This document shows positions 36,290 through 48,336 of a stretch of 64,000 bases of DNA, piece by piece. The notes under the pieces are model-generated. The model saw only the letters and a list, made by a program, of their open reading frames with translations. It ran no database searches and was not told the DNA's origin. The stretch is taken from the NCBI GenBank assembly GCA_025617375.2, contig JAMYGW020000009.1, positions 868,001 through 932,000 of the forward strand. The letters are read 5' to 3'. Position 1 is the first letter of the stretch; the number at the start of each line of letters is the position of its first letter. Made by a program: the position numbers and the translations under genes. This stretch comes from Acarospora socialis. Its lineage: Eukaryota; Ascomycota; Lecanoromycetes; Acarosporales; Acarosporaceae.

Positions 36290-37456
36290 GACTCGTAGGT
36301 TGTTTGAAAGGCTCAAAGTATTGTGCTTCGGACAGGAGCTTGGTGATAGGTATCACTGTGGGAAACTACACAACGAATGCATAGAACGGTCATCTGTAGA
36401 TAGATACAATAGAAAGCTAGTTCCGTCCTCGACGACTTGAGTCGCCCTTAACATCTCTCTTCATGCACACCGACCGCGACTAAGGATTGTTGGCAGGGGT
36501 TTACCGTAGAATGTTAGGGCACCAACCCCTGCCTCGGCGAAACTTTTCCCCTCGTCCGACATCAGCACCACCTTCAAAGAGTCTCCGCCTTGCTGCTCAA
36601 AGACAATGAAGAGCCACACCTATCCTGGAAACCCAACACGCACAACACATAACCGATTCTGGAAGTTTCATTGTTCGCAAAGAGCTTTGCCCGTCCCTGC
36701 TCAAGCTGCGCACCCCTGGATTTGAACTAATGTCGGGTTCGAGCAAAATCCAGCCCGAATGGCCGTACTTATACTTGTAGGAGAGGGAGGGCTTCCCAGC
36801 CTCAGTTGCTGCTCTGGGCAGCCACTCAGTCTTCGAGTCAGTCGAGAGATTCAGCTTACAGTACGCATTATTCGGAGAGCTATGCCCCTCAAAGGGAATA
36901 CAAGATGTTGGGGCTACCTTGCACGTGAGAGCCGGTTCTCATGCCGCGTGACAGGTGTCCGAGTTACGGTGGTACCCTATTGACTTCTGTAAGACCTCAC
37001 GCTGGGATATTCCAGACTCTTATTGAGCGGCTCCGCAGGCGCTTGGATGTGCTTCTGGATCCGTTGAATTGAGGTTCGATTCACGTGGCTGTGTGAAGTG
37101 AGTCCCTTGTGCACTTTGTAGGCTCGTCTCCACCAATGACCATCCTTACTGCGCGACAGTGTTATGAACGTGTCCTGGGTGATGCATCGCCAGACTGGGC
37201 CAATCGGTTGGTGCATAAAGCTTCAGATGTACTACATACTCTTGAGGACCGGTCCCTGAGTGCACAGTTCTTAGCTCATTTGGTCGATAGATTTCACCAG
37301 GTCTATAGTCTGCGAATAGCGAACAGAGCAGGATTTCAAAATGGAGGTTGGGAGATGTTTATGGGTTATTCCCAACACCCCAATCTAAAAAGCCGTGTGC
37401 ACAAGGGGCTTGACAGGCAATATCGAGATCCATCCGAGACAAGCCAACAACCCCCG
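36290..37456. other. Intergenic between convergent genes
   Basis: Nothing supported. B-box-like strings near 36720 and 37070 do not fold into tRNAs. Confidence 0.55.
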
Positions 37457-39996
37457 TCAAACGCCCCTCTCAGCCCAACTCGTCACCATGCCCTCTACAC
37501 TCGCCTCATACTCCCTCAACACGACCATCTTCCCCCCTTTCCCATCGTCTTCCAGAAATGTGTTCGCTTGCACGAACCCCATCTTCGGCTCCCTCCTCTC
37601 CAACACGATTTTCCTCCACTCCAGAAATACGCCGTCGACGGCGCTCAGTTCCTCGTAGAAAACCCGGCACGCCGCCACGTCGGCGGTACAGCGGTAGATG
37701 TGCAGGCGCAGCAGGAACGCGCCGAGCGCGGGTTTGCCAACGGTTAGGATCTGGCTGCGGTCGACGTGCACGGTGAGAGTGCGGGTGCTGGGTTCGTGGG
37801 TGATGGTTAGGAAGGTAGGGGAGGCGCGGAGGAGGTGTTTGAGCATGGCGAAGTGGGCCTGTTAGGGAGGCGGTGGGTTAGGGCAGGTATTGCGAGGAGG
37901 TCGTGGCATTGGGGTAGAGGGGGGACAGGAGCTTACTCGGCTGTGTGCTTGGCCCCATTTCTGCAAACAATCATTAGCCGTTCTAATCTGTAGTGAGATG
38001 GGGATGGTTTGGTGGTACTTACGTGGTCGTCTTCGATGTAGTTTGCAAGACCTCGTAGCCCGTCAACGCCGAGTTGCAGATATAAGTTATACATGACTGC
38101 CGATGGGAGCTTCAGTGATATGTTTGTTGTTGCAATTTTCATGTGATCAGGGAAAGTAAAGTGTCTTACGATCGTCGGCCGTGATCTCACTATTTTCCGT
38201 AAAACCAAACAGCTCGAGAAGCTCTTTATCACTCATCAGATAAGCTCCTACAAGCTCCGCTCGGCATTCGTCAACGGTCGTGGCAATATCCCCGAAAAGA
38301 CCTGTCCAAGTCTGTCCTGGTCGGTACCAAGACCGTATAGCCTCGCCATTCAACGGATTGACTGGAGGGTCTTTCGGATCGAAGTTGAAACTCTCCGGTC
38401 CGTCTTGAGTGAGCATCCGCCCGGTTCCATGCCCGAGTAGTTCGTGCAGCACGACCCAATAGTAGTAGGCGTGGTATTTGTGCTTCGTGAATGCTGGAGC
38501 GTCGGCCGCAGAGATGAAAGGGCTTGGTCCGCCCTTGTTCTCGGCTTTGATTCGGTTTGAGATCATGACGTTCTTGAAACCGGTGGTCTGGCGTACATCG
38601 TTGTACTATATTCGAAGTCAGCTTCTGGAACGTTTCTGATATCATTCTGATTACTGACGTTTGGGAGATTGATACCGGGGAAGATTATACTCGAACAATA
38701 CGCAAGCGCTGCGAATCGGGAAAATCAGTAGAAGCAACATAACAGATGGTCCACACTCCGTACCATGCAAGCTCGTAAAATCTGGTGGTTCAAAGAGGTC
38801 CTTCTCGAAAGGACCCTTGCCATCGTTATCTCCATTCGAGATTTCAGCCCAGGGAAGCCTGCGGATGAACTTCGCCGAGTTTTCTACCAGCTTTGTCAAG
38901 AGCTTGGTTTCCTCAGCATCCACCAAAGCCACTAATCCCTCAAACTCGGCTCGAACGCCGAACGGATCCCGGTATGGTTCGATGAAGCCGAATTGTGTCT
39001 CCACAGCGGGCTTGATATCTTTGACCCATATTCGTTGAGACTCTTTGTGCGTCTCGATATTTCCAGTCTGGAAACTTCGCTGGTACTCCTGGATAAAACT
39101 CTTCTGATGATCGTTTGCAACATACTTGCAAGCTTCGCCAAGGTACTCGTTTATCTTAGCAAGTTCGTTCGAATGGTCGCCACGGATCAGTAGAACTGGA
39201 CTACCTGAGACTGATCCGCGAAGCTCCCGAGGATTTTCATCGCTCTCGATCGAGCCTTGCAGTACCTCGAACCTCGGAGTGCCATCTACGACGAATTTGC
39301 GTATGCGAGTATTCTCCGCATATATCGAATTCTCATCCAGGATCTCCGAGACGCGTGTTATCTCCTGGCGGCTAATACGGTCTTCCCCAGGATAGTAGAA
39401 GCTCTGAGCGACATCACTTGGGAAGCCCAAACTACTAGGCCGTCTTGCAAACATCGGTCCAGCAATGTCTTCATAGATCTTTGAAGCCATGCTAGAGCTT
39501 GTGGAGATCGCTCTCAGAAGCGTATCCGAGACCCTCGGAATGAACTTCTGATCGCCAGTGCCCTGTCTCGTGGTTCAGTGAATGGTTAAGACGACGAGTC
39601 TTAAGTGTTGACAAGAGCTCACATAGTAGTTGCCCACGTTCGCAAGAAAGACGGCCGCATAGTCCAGAAAGTCTTCTAGTTCAGTCACTTCTACCTCTGC
39701 CTGGCGAGCCAGCGCGTGCCAATCGCCTCCACAGCATCGATGAAGCTCCATGATGAAGTCATAGATCGAGCCCGATTCCGGAGAGACCTGCCGGTGTATA
39801 ATTCGAGTGCCATGCCATGCTGCTCTTCAAAGGTTCAGTTACAGCTGTACCGAGATAAAACAGATATGTCTTCGGACCTAGCCATGTAATGAGCGTACAT
39901 CTTCTCCTGTGCTGTTAGTTTGTCAAAGGCATCCTTCACCGAGAGTTGGAAGATAGGCGGCCGCCTTGGAGCGAATATCTGCTCTTTGTTGGACAT
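37457..39996 (-). CDS. DPP3: Dipeptidyl peptidase III (M49)
   Basis: Eight exons on the minus strand: 39996-39878, 39824-39623, 39562-38764, 38708-38659, 38605-38170, 38096-38023, 37960-37937 and 37858-37457, encoding 701 residues, the usual size for the family. One internal exon is only 24 nt. The enzyme is a cytosolic zinc exopeptidase that removes dipeptides from the N-terminus of short peptides. The zinc motif HELLGH lies at about residues 443-448 and DECRAE at about 499-504 (third ligand Glu). Flanking family segments include DIAGPMFARRPSSLGFPSD, PFGVRAEFEGLVAL, NYNDVRQTTGFKNV, GEAIRSWYRPGQTW and YIEDDHKWGQAHSRAHFAM, the last reached by splicing the microexon. The start MSNKEQIFAP is the first in-frame ATG after the upstream gap. 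Confidence 0.93.
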
Positions 39997-40628
39997 GGCG
40001 AACTTGAGACAGTACCACAGATTCTCTGATCATTTGATGCCAGCATGAAGCTGGTCAACACAGCGCGATCAATCCATGTTGCAAGGCCATGGGTTTCCCA
40101 GCCTGGGGTTAAGTGGGTATTTATAGATTGGCGACTGATAAGGCTGCGATGTTGCGATATGCCCCACGTCCACGCCGCCCACGCTATACATCGTCCAGGG
40201 GTGCCTCTGTAAAACGGACTTGAGGAACTCTCCAAGATATTGAAAAGTATGTCGCATATGTAGGGCCAGGACATCTTTCATTCACCCTGGAGCCCTTACG
40301 ATCTTAGTTCAACAATTAGTGATTGATGTAGTAGTGTTATCACAACTGTGGAGCTCTGCACAGCATGAGTGGACCATGGCAACTGAAGTAACTGTCACTT
40401 AAATGAAGATACGGAGCTATATGGGCTGAAATTTAGCGCAAATATATCCATCTCAGCCCCAGCAGGGTTGCGAATTGTACGATGTGGATTTCTACTGAGG
40501 TATTCTGTTTTGAGATGTCCGAGAGGATTCACCAAGATCTATAGTACAAGGGTATCTATGCTGCTTGCCCAACCAAGCCAAGTGTGATCCGTCTGCCATA
40601 CTTCGTAACGCCCAATATCAAAAGAAAA
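39997..40628. other. Intergenic, source of duplicated block C
   Basis: The promoter side of DPP III. Bases 40135-40313 recur inverted and mutated at 48946-49125. No gene seen. Confidence 0.6.
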
Positions 40629-41867
40629 TCAGTGAGCCGAATGAGCACTCTGCGCCACCTGAACAACCTGCAATACTACCTGAACAAACGATAACAGGAG
40701 TCCAGCACCTCCAATAATTATAACAGCCCAAAACGTAAACCAGTGAGCGGAATCTCTCTTGTCACGCCACAATTCTTTCCAGCCACGAGGCTTCGAGACG
40801 GACAGCTGTCTCTTAAGCGTGGCGAGCCGGTTCCTGAGCATCGGAAAGTCTCGAGCGACGCGGTAGGTCCTGTCGGGCTTGCCAACTCCAAAGGAGTCAA
40901 AGGACTTTTGGGTGCATAGTGACGTGAGAATCGGGTCATGTGCTTCGGCTGGTATATCCTCGAAGGGCTTACTTGAACGGAAGACTCCTCGGGACTCCTT
41001 ATTCTGTCCAAATAGCAGCCTATAGGAAAGAAGTATCTCGTGGAGAAGGCCACTCACGTCGCTCTCTGACGCCCACTGTAGTGAATCTTCGGGATCAGCG
41101 GCGCAACTGAAGAGAGTTGTTAGCGCCTCAGTAAGTGCTGAGCTTTTTGCTACATACCTATGGATCACTCCAAAAGGCTTGCCTTCGGCCGTCTCAGAAG
41201 GGAGGTTCGCAACACAAAATGACGGATACCGAAAGAGATAAAGGGTGTTTGTAGCCTTGTTGAACTCCAGATGTGGTGCGAGCACATCGATCCATTTGAT
41301 TCGGATGTGAGCGATGGATTGCAGCAAGAAAGCGTTCAGCTCGCCGGACTGGATCACTGTGATGGTTTCAAACGCTTGTCGTTCTTCGGGTTCCTCACTG
41401 ACGCACGTGTTCGGTGGAGGAAGAAGTAACCCAAACCCCATCAACATGGAAGACAAGTGGCGTTTGGCGCAGATCTGATCTTGTCTGAGAACCAGAAAGG
41501 TGTGCCCTCGGTAACCGTCGAGGTCGTCACCGATTGCGAACTGCTTTGGTGGACTCGTGCCGAAGGAAGGAGTGTAGAGCATAGTCTGCCACCCTAGAAT
41601 TGCGAAGACAAGCGTCCGGCAAGTCTGCAAAGTACCGGAAAGGCTGTCTGGTTTCTTGAGCAGCTTTAAGCTCACCAAATGCTCAACGATGCCGTCAATA
41701 CTGGGTCCAGGTTCGGCCTTTGCAAATTGTGCAATTTCCAAGAAGATCTTCTCGAAAGCTGGTGCTTCTTGAAGCTGTATGTTATTCTCACCATCCGGCA
41801 AAATGGAGTAGAATCTGGCTGGCGCATTTTCGAGCTGTTGGTTCAACCACAATTGATACCAAGCCAT
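40629..41867 (-). CDS. Uncharacterised fungal protein with C-terminal membrane tail
   Basis: A single exon. The frame is open to 41927, but the first ATG is at 41867 (MAWYQLWLNQQLE), giving 412 residues. The soluble body has no motif I can name. The C-terminus carries a charged GWKELWRDKRDSAHWFTFW segment followed by one hydrophobic helix (AVIIIGGAGLLLSFVQVVLQ) and a short His/Ser tail. I recall this arrangement from a large Pezizomycotina family of unknown function. It is divergent from the NLR-type gene that starts 0.9 kb away. DNA on both sides of this gene, but not the gene itself, recurs inverted at 48.6-49.1 kb. Confidence 0.75.
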   Translation of the reverse strand: MAWYQLWLNQQLENAPARFYSILPDGENNIQLQEAPAFEKIFLEIAQFAKAEPGPSIDGIVEHLVSLKLLKKPDSLSGTLQTCRTLVFAILGWQTMLYTPSFGTSPPKQFAIGDDLDGYRGHTFLVLRQDQICAKRHLSSMLMGFGLLLPPPNTCVSEEPEERQAFETITVIQSGELNAFLLQSIAHIRIKWIDVLAPHLEFNKATNTLYLFRYPSFCVANLPSETAEGKPFGVIHRYVAKSSALTEALTTLFSCAADPEDSLQWASESDVSGLLHEILLSYRLLFGQNKESRGVFRSSKPFEDIPAEAHDPILTSLCTQKSFDSFGVGKPDRTYRVARDFPMLRNRLATLKRQLSVSKPRGWKELWRDKRDSAHWFTFWAVIIIGGAGLLLSFVQVVLQVVQVAQSAHSAH

Positions 41868-42741
41868 TCCGGTCCCGATGGCATGTGGAAATATTGTAAG
41901 AATCACAGCATCAGATTCGGACCTCAATGCTAGCGTCCCTGCACAGTTTCAGCTTCCCTCGATCCGCTTTATAGTTCGATGGAGCTGGGAGTGGTCGCAC
42001 CTTTCCTTCGGCCTATCCATTTTCTTAATGGGACTGTGGAAACCTCCGTCTGCGCCGAAGGTGACCTCCTAAATCCCAACAGACTTGAGCGCAATGAAGG
42101 CCGTCTAGCAGAGTTAGTATTCTGCATCTCGGCGAAATCGACGTCTAAGAAACGCGAACGAACTTGTCCTGACTGCTGGCTTCATTGCTTTTTGGACTTT
42201 ATACCGTATGCCTCGACCCAGCGTCTATTTCAAGCGTTCAGGTTGCATGAAGTAGGCGCTACAAAGGAAACCTGATCCTCTAGGCTGGGACGAGGCTGAA
42301 ACAGCAAACAGGTACAGGGTCAGGACACAGCGGAACGGAAATTCCATTAGCTCAACTGACTAAAAATAATCCTTGATTTCTGATTCTCTCATACTCTACA
42401 GTCAGGTAGCAGAATGGGCTGAACACGACTACAAAGGAGACTAGTCCATCACTGCCTGAATGGAATAGCAGAGAGATACCATTGGTTAGAATCTCATGCC
42501 TTGACCTGTGCTAGCAAATGTTCGACCCGTTCTGCTATACGGCTGTACAAATTTGTCTGTGCCACCATGAAATCAGCTGATCTTCATATGCAATTTCCAT
42601 TCCGCTGTGTCCTGACCCTGTAGGTGATTGGCTGTGCCACAAGGCTTTAGAGTAACTGCACAGCAGCATAATTACTTTTCTCCGGGCAGTGTTATCACCT
42701 TGTACGAAGTACAGATAATAACCCACAGCCCACTTTCCTCG
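41868..42741. other. Divergent promoter region, source of duplicated blocks
   Basis: It lies between the divergent 40629 gene and the NLR-type gene. It contains the 306-bp MITE (42315-42620) and is the source of the 48.0-48.7 kb copies. Confidence 0.6.
42315..42620. mobile_element. 306-bp MITE with 29-bp TIRs, TA target duplication
   Basis: The terminal inverted repeats 42315-42343 and 42592-42620 begin cagggtcaggacacagcg and differ at one of 29 positions. Both ends are flanked by TA, as for Tc1/mariner-type elements. No coding capacity. The mutated paralogous copy of this interval lacks the element: its sequence near 48125 runs straight from the left flank to gattggctgtgg, which is direct evidence of insertion after, or loss since, the duplication. 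Confidence 0.82.
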
Positions 42742-45700
42742 ATGGTCATGGTCATCTACCACATTCAAGGTCAACCATGCGAGAAAAGGCCCCTAGGTGC
42801 GGTATAAATGTCCACTTGAGTGTGCATGCTAATATGACTCTATAAGTCAAACTGTCGCAGCTCACGCCGGTCAGAGCCCTCTCTGGGCTAAGGCCTTGGA
42901 ACGGTATCGTGAAGAGTTGAAAGATTGTGAAGACTATGAGAGTATTCTCGAAGTGGACAGCGTTGAGGAGCTTCTCAATCAAGCCAAAGCTCTCAGGCCG
43001 CCCGGTGCTCTGAACAAAACCACGGCTAGCTCGTTGAATCGGCTGGAACCGATACTGAACCACCTCAACGACTTTTCGGCGGTTATAGCGCTTTGCTTCG
43101 GTGCGGATGCGAAGATAGCCGCGCTGGTATGGGGCAGCATACGGATCATCTTGACGGTATGGCACACCCTTATGCTTGTGAGCCTGGCTGACTCGGTGAA
43201 GTTGGCGTCTCCAGCAGGAGATACACTGCGCGATATTCTTAATATGCTGGAAGAACTGAGTCTCACGCTCCCAAAGTTCAGAGCTTACGAACAAACGTTA
43301 CCTATGGACGAAGCACTGGAAAGCGCTCTTTTGGATGTATATACAGAGATGACATGCTTTTGCGCACGCACTATCAACTTTTTCCGGAGCAATCCACATC
43401 GTACGGTTCGTGATTATCTCATCCAATGACTTTGTCTAACCAACCTCAGAGATCCTGCGCCGTAACCTTTGGGCAGATTTCGATAGCGACTTCCAACGGA
43501 CCATCAAGAGACTCAAACGGCTTTCACAGATGGTCGAAAGTGAAGCAGATGCTGCTCGAATGCGGGTGGACGCTGTGCGAAATTCTGAAATTCTGGAACT
43601 TATGCAGACACTTAAAGAGAGTAAGATACACCACGACAAACTCCCTTGTTACTATATTCCGTTCGGTATCAACGAGCGATTCTACGGTCGCGAGGCTGCA
43701 CTACAAGCAGTCAAGGAAGCCCTTGATCCTCGACCAGGAGAAGCAGCGCCCCGGTCCTTTGCCCTGCATGGTATGGGGGGAGTGGGAAAAACTCAGATCG
43801 TGCTTCAGTATGCCAATAGCAGCCGTGGTTCGTTCGACGCTATTCTATGGATCTCCGCAGACAACTCAATTCGAATGGCACAAAGCTTCCTAGAAATCGC
43901 CCGGCGCCTTGGCCTCTTCCCTGAGAACGAGGAAGCGCAGGATGCTGTCGCTGCTATGCTTAGAGTAAAATCTTGGCTAGCCGATGCTTGTAAGGATTCC
44001 CAACTGCCGAGGAAATTGTTGCGTTACCTCAGTTGACTTCTTGCAGGCTGCAAGTGGCTGTTGATCTTCGATAATGCGGATGACTTGGAGATTCTTAAGC
44101 ATGCATGGCCTGGTAGTGCTACCGGGTCCATATTACTGACAACTCGCGATTTCAACGCCGCTTTCAGTCCAGCAGGTGGAGGATATCACGTCCTGCCATT
44201 TGACGATACGGCAGGATCATCTGCTTTTCTGTCGCTTGTGGGTCGAGACCCTCAAGCGAGTGCGAATATATCCATGGCAAGAGACATCGCACACACTCTT
44301 GGCGGCCTTCCACTCGCCATTAGTCAGATCAGTGGCTTCATCGTTCAGCAAAAGCTCGCTCTCGAAGATTTCTTGCCATTGTATGAAAGAAACGCAGCTA
44401 AGATCCATGCAAGGAAAGGTGGCATCAGCGACTACGAACACACCTTGAGCACCGTTTGGGAGATCGCTCTAAGCAAGCTCACGGGGGATGCCAGCAAGAT
44501 ACAGAAGCTACTAGCATTTTTTGACCCTGACAAGGTGCACGAGTCAGTGCTCCAAGAAGGCTTTATTGATGAGACTGAAGATAGTGAATTCTACTTCTTA
44601 ACTGACGAGATGGAGTATGCCTCGTTTTGCGCATTACGATGATCTTTTTGCTTACTTTGATAGCTTTCTCGACGCAAAAGAAGCTCTATTGAGAGCTGCA
44701 TTGATCGAGAGGTCAGCTGAGGACGCAAGCCTCTCTATACACCGACTAGTACAAGCTGCGGTGATGACAAGGTTATCGGCAGAAGAAAAGATCGTGTTTG
44801 TCGATAAGGTCATACACGTCCTAGGAAAAGGATTTCCTGATACTTGGAGAGAAGACGTTGGCCATCAGTTCAAAGCTTGGAGCAGATGCGAGAAATGTCT
44901 GCCTCATGTCAGCTTTCTCGTCAAACAATGCAGCAAATACAAGCTTCACCCAACCGATCCCGAGGCGTTTGCGGAAATGATATTACGCTGTTGCTGGTAT
45001 ATGTACTTCGTTGGGGAAGCCCACATACACATACTAACAGATCCCAGGTACTTATACGAACGAGAATATTACGATAGAGCTCAAGAATTGATGCACGTCG
45101 CTCTCCAAAACTTTCGGAAGAAAGATACTCTCGCCTATGCTAGTGCCATCGACCTTCTCGGCCTGATTCAGCTCGACACGAACAATCTACACAAAGCTCT
45201 GGAAACATTCTTCGAAGCCCTAAGGATCCGCGAAGAGCTTCTCGGACCTGACGACGCCTTCATCGCGTCCAGCCTCAATAATGTCGGCCTAGCATATACC
45301 GAGCTAGGCGAGTTGGAAAAGGCATATGAGAGTCACCAGAAAGCAATCGAAATCCGCCTTCGAACGAAGAGCGACCGAATCGGTAACTCGTACAGCAACA
45401 TGTCCAGCCTGCTTCTCCGCATGGGCAAGCCCGATGAAGCCGAAGCAATGCTTGGAAAATGTCCCTCATTGAAGGACTTTAACGACGACACTTTCCTGAG
45501 CACTGGTAATCCACGATTCTCTGGGTTCGCACCATCACCCGGGAACTGTTTCTCAAACCGCTGACATCGCGAGCAGTGACATGGTCCTTCTGAGCCGCAT
45601 ACGCGCACAGCAGGGAAGGTTGGACGACGCTTTGCGCCTCAGCTCCAAAGCCCTTGCTTTCAGACAGCAGATGCTCGGCAACAGGCTCAAGACCTGCGAT

Positions 45701-46429
45701 TCTCTGTACTTGGTCGCGAGCTTTCTTCAGAAGAGGGGAAATGTGCCGTCCGCGATGTAAGCTGTGTCTTTCAACAATTGCTCTCCTGACATTCATACGT
45801 TCCCGGTAGTGTTTGGCCGACGACGTCTGCCGTCTGGCAAGAGTATGCACCATAACTCATCGCACACTTTCCCATTCCTTAAGACCAGATGTGTTTACTA
45901 CAAGGCGTAATGACTTGTGGCGCATGATCTTACTTATCATAGTCTGACTAGAAGGTTTCTATCCTGCTTCTTCCTTCATCAGCTTCGTTGTCTATGGTTT
46001 TCATTTTTCACTGTGCTCTCCAGTATTTTCCTCCGGGCCCTCCACTTCCATCTATCCACGTAATATTTCAAGCTCTCCTCTTCCCACATCCTACCTGCAA
46101 TCACCCTCACACATACCCGCACCCACTCCCACACTCACGCTAAACACTAATTCCGTTCATGAAACAGCTCCCTCTTGACGGAATGCACCGACATAAGCGC
46201 CAGCATTCCCGAAGCCAGCGGCCATCTAGCGCGAGCAAACTACAAGCTTTACCAAATCTACGCATCGCTCGGAAACGTCGAGCAGAGCGAAGCATGTAAG
46301 AAAGTGGCGCATGATGTACGGACCAAGATAATGGGCCAGGAGACCGAGAGTACGAAAGGAGGCGATGGTGATGGGGATGAAGACGGCGAAGAGGCGTTTG
46401 AGAGGTTGGTGTTGTGGATGTTGTGGTAG
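42742..46429 (+). CDS. STAND/NLR-type protein: N-terminal domain, NB-ARC, TPR
   Basis: Eight exons: 42742-42796, 42861-43400, 43450-43989, 44047-44614, 44664-44996, 45048-45524, 45577-45756 and 46168-46429, encoding 984 residues. Residues ~20-200 form a helical DUF7708-like N-terminal region (SPLWAKALERYREEL, LNHLNDFSAVIALCFGAD). The NTPase follows: HGMGGVGKTQIVLQYA (P-loop, ~305-312), WLLIFDNADD (Walker B, ~384-392), SILLTTRD and GGLPLAISQI (GLPL). Then a winged-helix-like part (LSLHRLVQ-type: LSIHRLVQAAV), and TPR repeats from ~690 (ASSLNNVGLAYTELGELEKA, NPRFSGDMVLLSRIRAQQGR). It ends in LWMLW, as I recall for this family. Fungal NLRs act in non-self recognition and heterokaryon incompatibility; the role here is inference. 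The intron at 44997-45047 is 51 nt without a stop, so retention would go unnoticed. The last intron is 411 nt, unlike the others (49-64). Confidence 0.87.
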
Positions 46430-46605
46430 ACTTTTTCACATACTTTTGTGCTTCTTTGAGACGGTTGGGTTAGAGAGATGCATTCTGCTATCCCGACCAC
46501 TGCCCACTTCTTGATGAATGAATATGTAGCTTTCTATAGTGGAGAGATAAATCTATCTATAGTTATGACAAAGCGGGATTCCAATATCCAACCAGGGTGC
46601 GTGCG

Positions 46606-47775
46606 TCACCGCTCATTCGGGCTTCTACCTCTACCATGCCCACAATCTTCCACCAGACCACTTTCCCTCGACGAGGGCCTATACATAAAGAACTGCGCGA
46701 AAATGCCCAAATCCAACAACAGCGTCCCCAAACTCCCAATCAACCAACTCGCATTAACGAGCACATACCTCCCATACACCTTCGCCTTCTCGCCGGGTCG
46801 ACACTCCCCTGGCCCCTCGCAAACCGGCGCGTAAGCCATGATACTCATAACGTACGTCAGGTTGCCGATGCACGCGAACAGGAAAAACAGCAACGACACG
46901 CCCTCGACGCTCTTGCGGCGCCAATTGAGCAGGATCTGCGGCACGCGCGAGCCCAGGTAGAGGGCCGCGCACAGGTAGCCGAAGACCTGGCCCCAGACGT
47001 CGAAGCGCAGCGTGTTGTGGCGCTCCAGCTCCGTCTCGCCGTGGCCTTGGTGGCCGTGCCGCGACGTGCGCCGGCTGACCCACCAGCCGAAGACGCCGGC
47101 GGCGCAGACGAGGACGATGGCGAAGGTGTTGAAGAGGATGGTTTGCGCGGTGGATGTTGGGGTTAGGTGGTGGGCGGCGGGCGGGTCGGCTGTTGCGGGG
47201 GCTTTGAGGAGCGGCGTGGCGGGCGAGAGGTGCGTGCCGTCGACGCGGGTCAGGTGGTCGCGGAAGGTGGAGGTGGAGCGTGTGCGGTCGTGGTCACGGT
47301 CGGCGTCTGTTGCGCCGTGGCGGGTGTAGCCGTTCGTGTAGCTGTCGGTTCGGGAGAGGAGGGGTTCGTCTTCGGCGGGGTCGTCCTCGATGAGGGGCTT
47401 CGTGGGCGCATCGGAGAGGGTGAAGCCGCGGTAGTAGAAGCATTGGCCGAGCAGAACAATGTCTGCTAGCGTGTAGTAGACGGCAAGGATGACCATGGTT
47501 GGGAGGACGCCTTGGAGCACGGCTCCGAGGATGTTGAAGACATCGCCGGCGAGCCAGACGATGAGGAAGAGAAGTGAGAGGCCGTCGGCAGAACCGCGGC
47601 GGAAGTTTTCGATGATCTGAGGGGAGAATACGACAACCCAGCACGCAATTGATATGGATCTATTTGAGAAACTCAGTTAGGCTGCGGTGTTGGAGATTTT
47701 CTTAAGGAACACTTACCCACAGATGCCACTGAGGGCCTCGATGTTCAAGTTGGTCCCCTGAGATGGGGGAAACAT
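46606..47775 (-). CDS. PQ-loop vacuolar/lysosomal transporter (Ypq/PQLC2-type)
   Basis: Two exons, 47775-47717 and 47659-46606, with a 57-nt intron (gtaagt...aaatag), encode 370 residues. Seven membrane helices and two PQ-loop motifs are expected. Motif 1 is in exon 2 (VVVFSPQIIENFRRGSADG, about 27-45) and motif 2 is GSRVPQILLNWRRKSVEG near 280. Both Pro-Gln pairs are intact. Between helices 3 and 4 lies a disordered loop of about 110 residues with Ser/Thr/Asp, as in fungal Ypq1-3 homologues that export basic amino acids from the vacuole. The N-terminus MFPPSQGTNLNIEALSGICG is typical. The gene converges with the NLR-type gene (176 bp between stops). The exact substrate is inferred from the family. 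Confidence 0.9.
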
Positions 47776-48214
47776 GACGGTGGGTCGGGCAGAGTTGTGG
47801 GCAAACATAAGCAATAGATCAGAACGTACGTGTACTGAGCAGTTGAATGGTCCTGCCACTCAAGAAGGAATTTGTGCAGAAATTTCTGTCCAACATCGTG
47901 AGGGATGTCAGAGAATTTGAAACTGGCGGTTCGCCTTACGTAAATTGCCCCGAATGCAAAACTTTCGCGCTCCTTGCGCTACGATGGAAAATCTGGGGAA
48001 AAGTGTCAAACCGTATCTGGCCTGAGAGCTCTGCCTTGATTGGGAAGATCTTAGGTTGCATGAAAATGGACGCTGTGAAGGACCCTGATTCTTAACTTAG
48101 GGATGAGGTTGAAACAGCATACAAGCATGGGCGATTGGCTGTGGCATAAGGCTGTAAATAATTGCACAGCAGCATGATTACTTTTCTCCGGGTGCAGGAA
48201 ATAGCCAGTTTATA

Positions 48215-48292
48215 GGTGCCTGTAGAGAAAGCGACGTCAGATCGCTTTCTAGAGATCTTTTGGTCTAGTTAGTTATAACAACTACAGGTGCC
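48215..48292. mobile_element. ~78-bp hairpin insertion absent from the source copy
   Basis: The ends ggtgcctgtag (48215) and ctacaggtgcc (48282-48292) are imperfect inverted repeats. Inside, agaaagcga (48226-48234) and tcgctttct (48242-48250) form a perfect 9-bp stem around a 7-nt loop. The source has only about four bases between tttctccggg and gttatcac. About 12-22 extra bases to the left (from 48193) also belong to the insertion. Confidence 0.55.
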
Positions 48293-48336
48293 GTTATCAC
48301 TTTTTACACATAACAATTCACAGCTCACTTTCCTCA

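Noticed and set aside
36700-37095. Possible tRNA B-boxes (strings like ggttcgattc)
   Set aside because: The flanking bases do not form a T-arm or an acceptor stem; the same holds for similar strings at 4411, 18590 and 26270.
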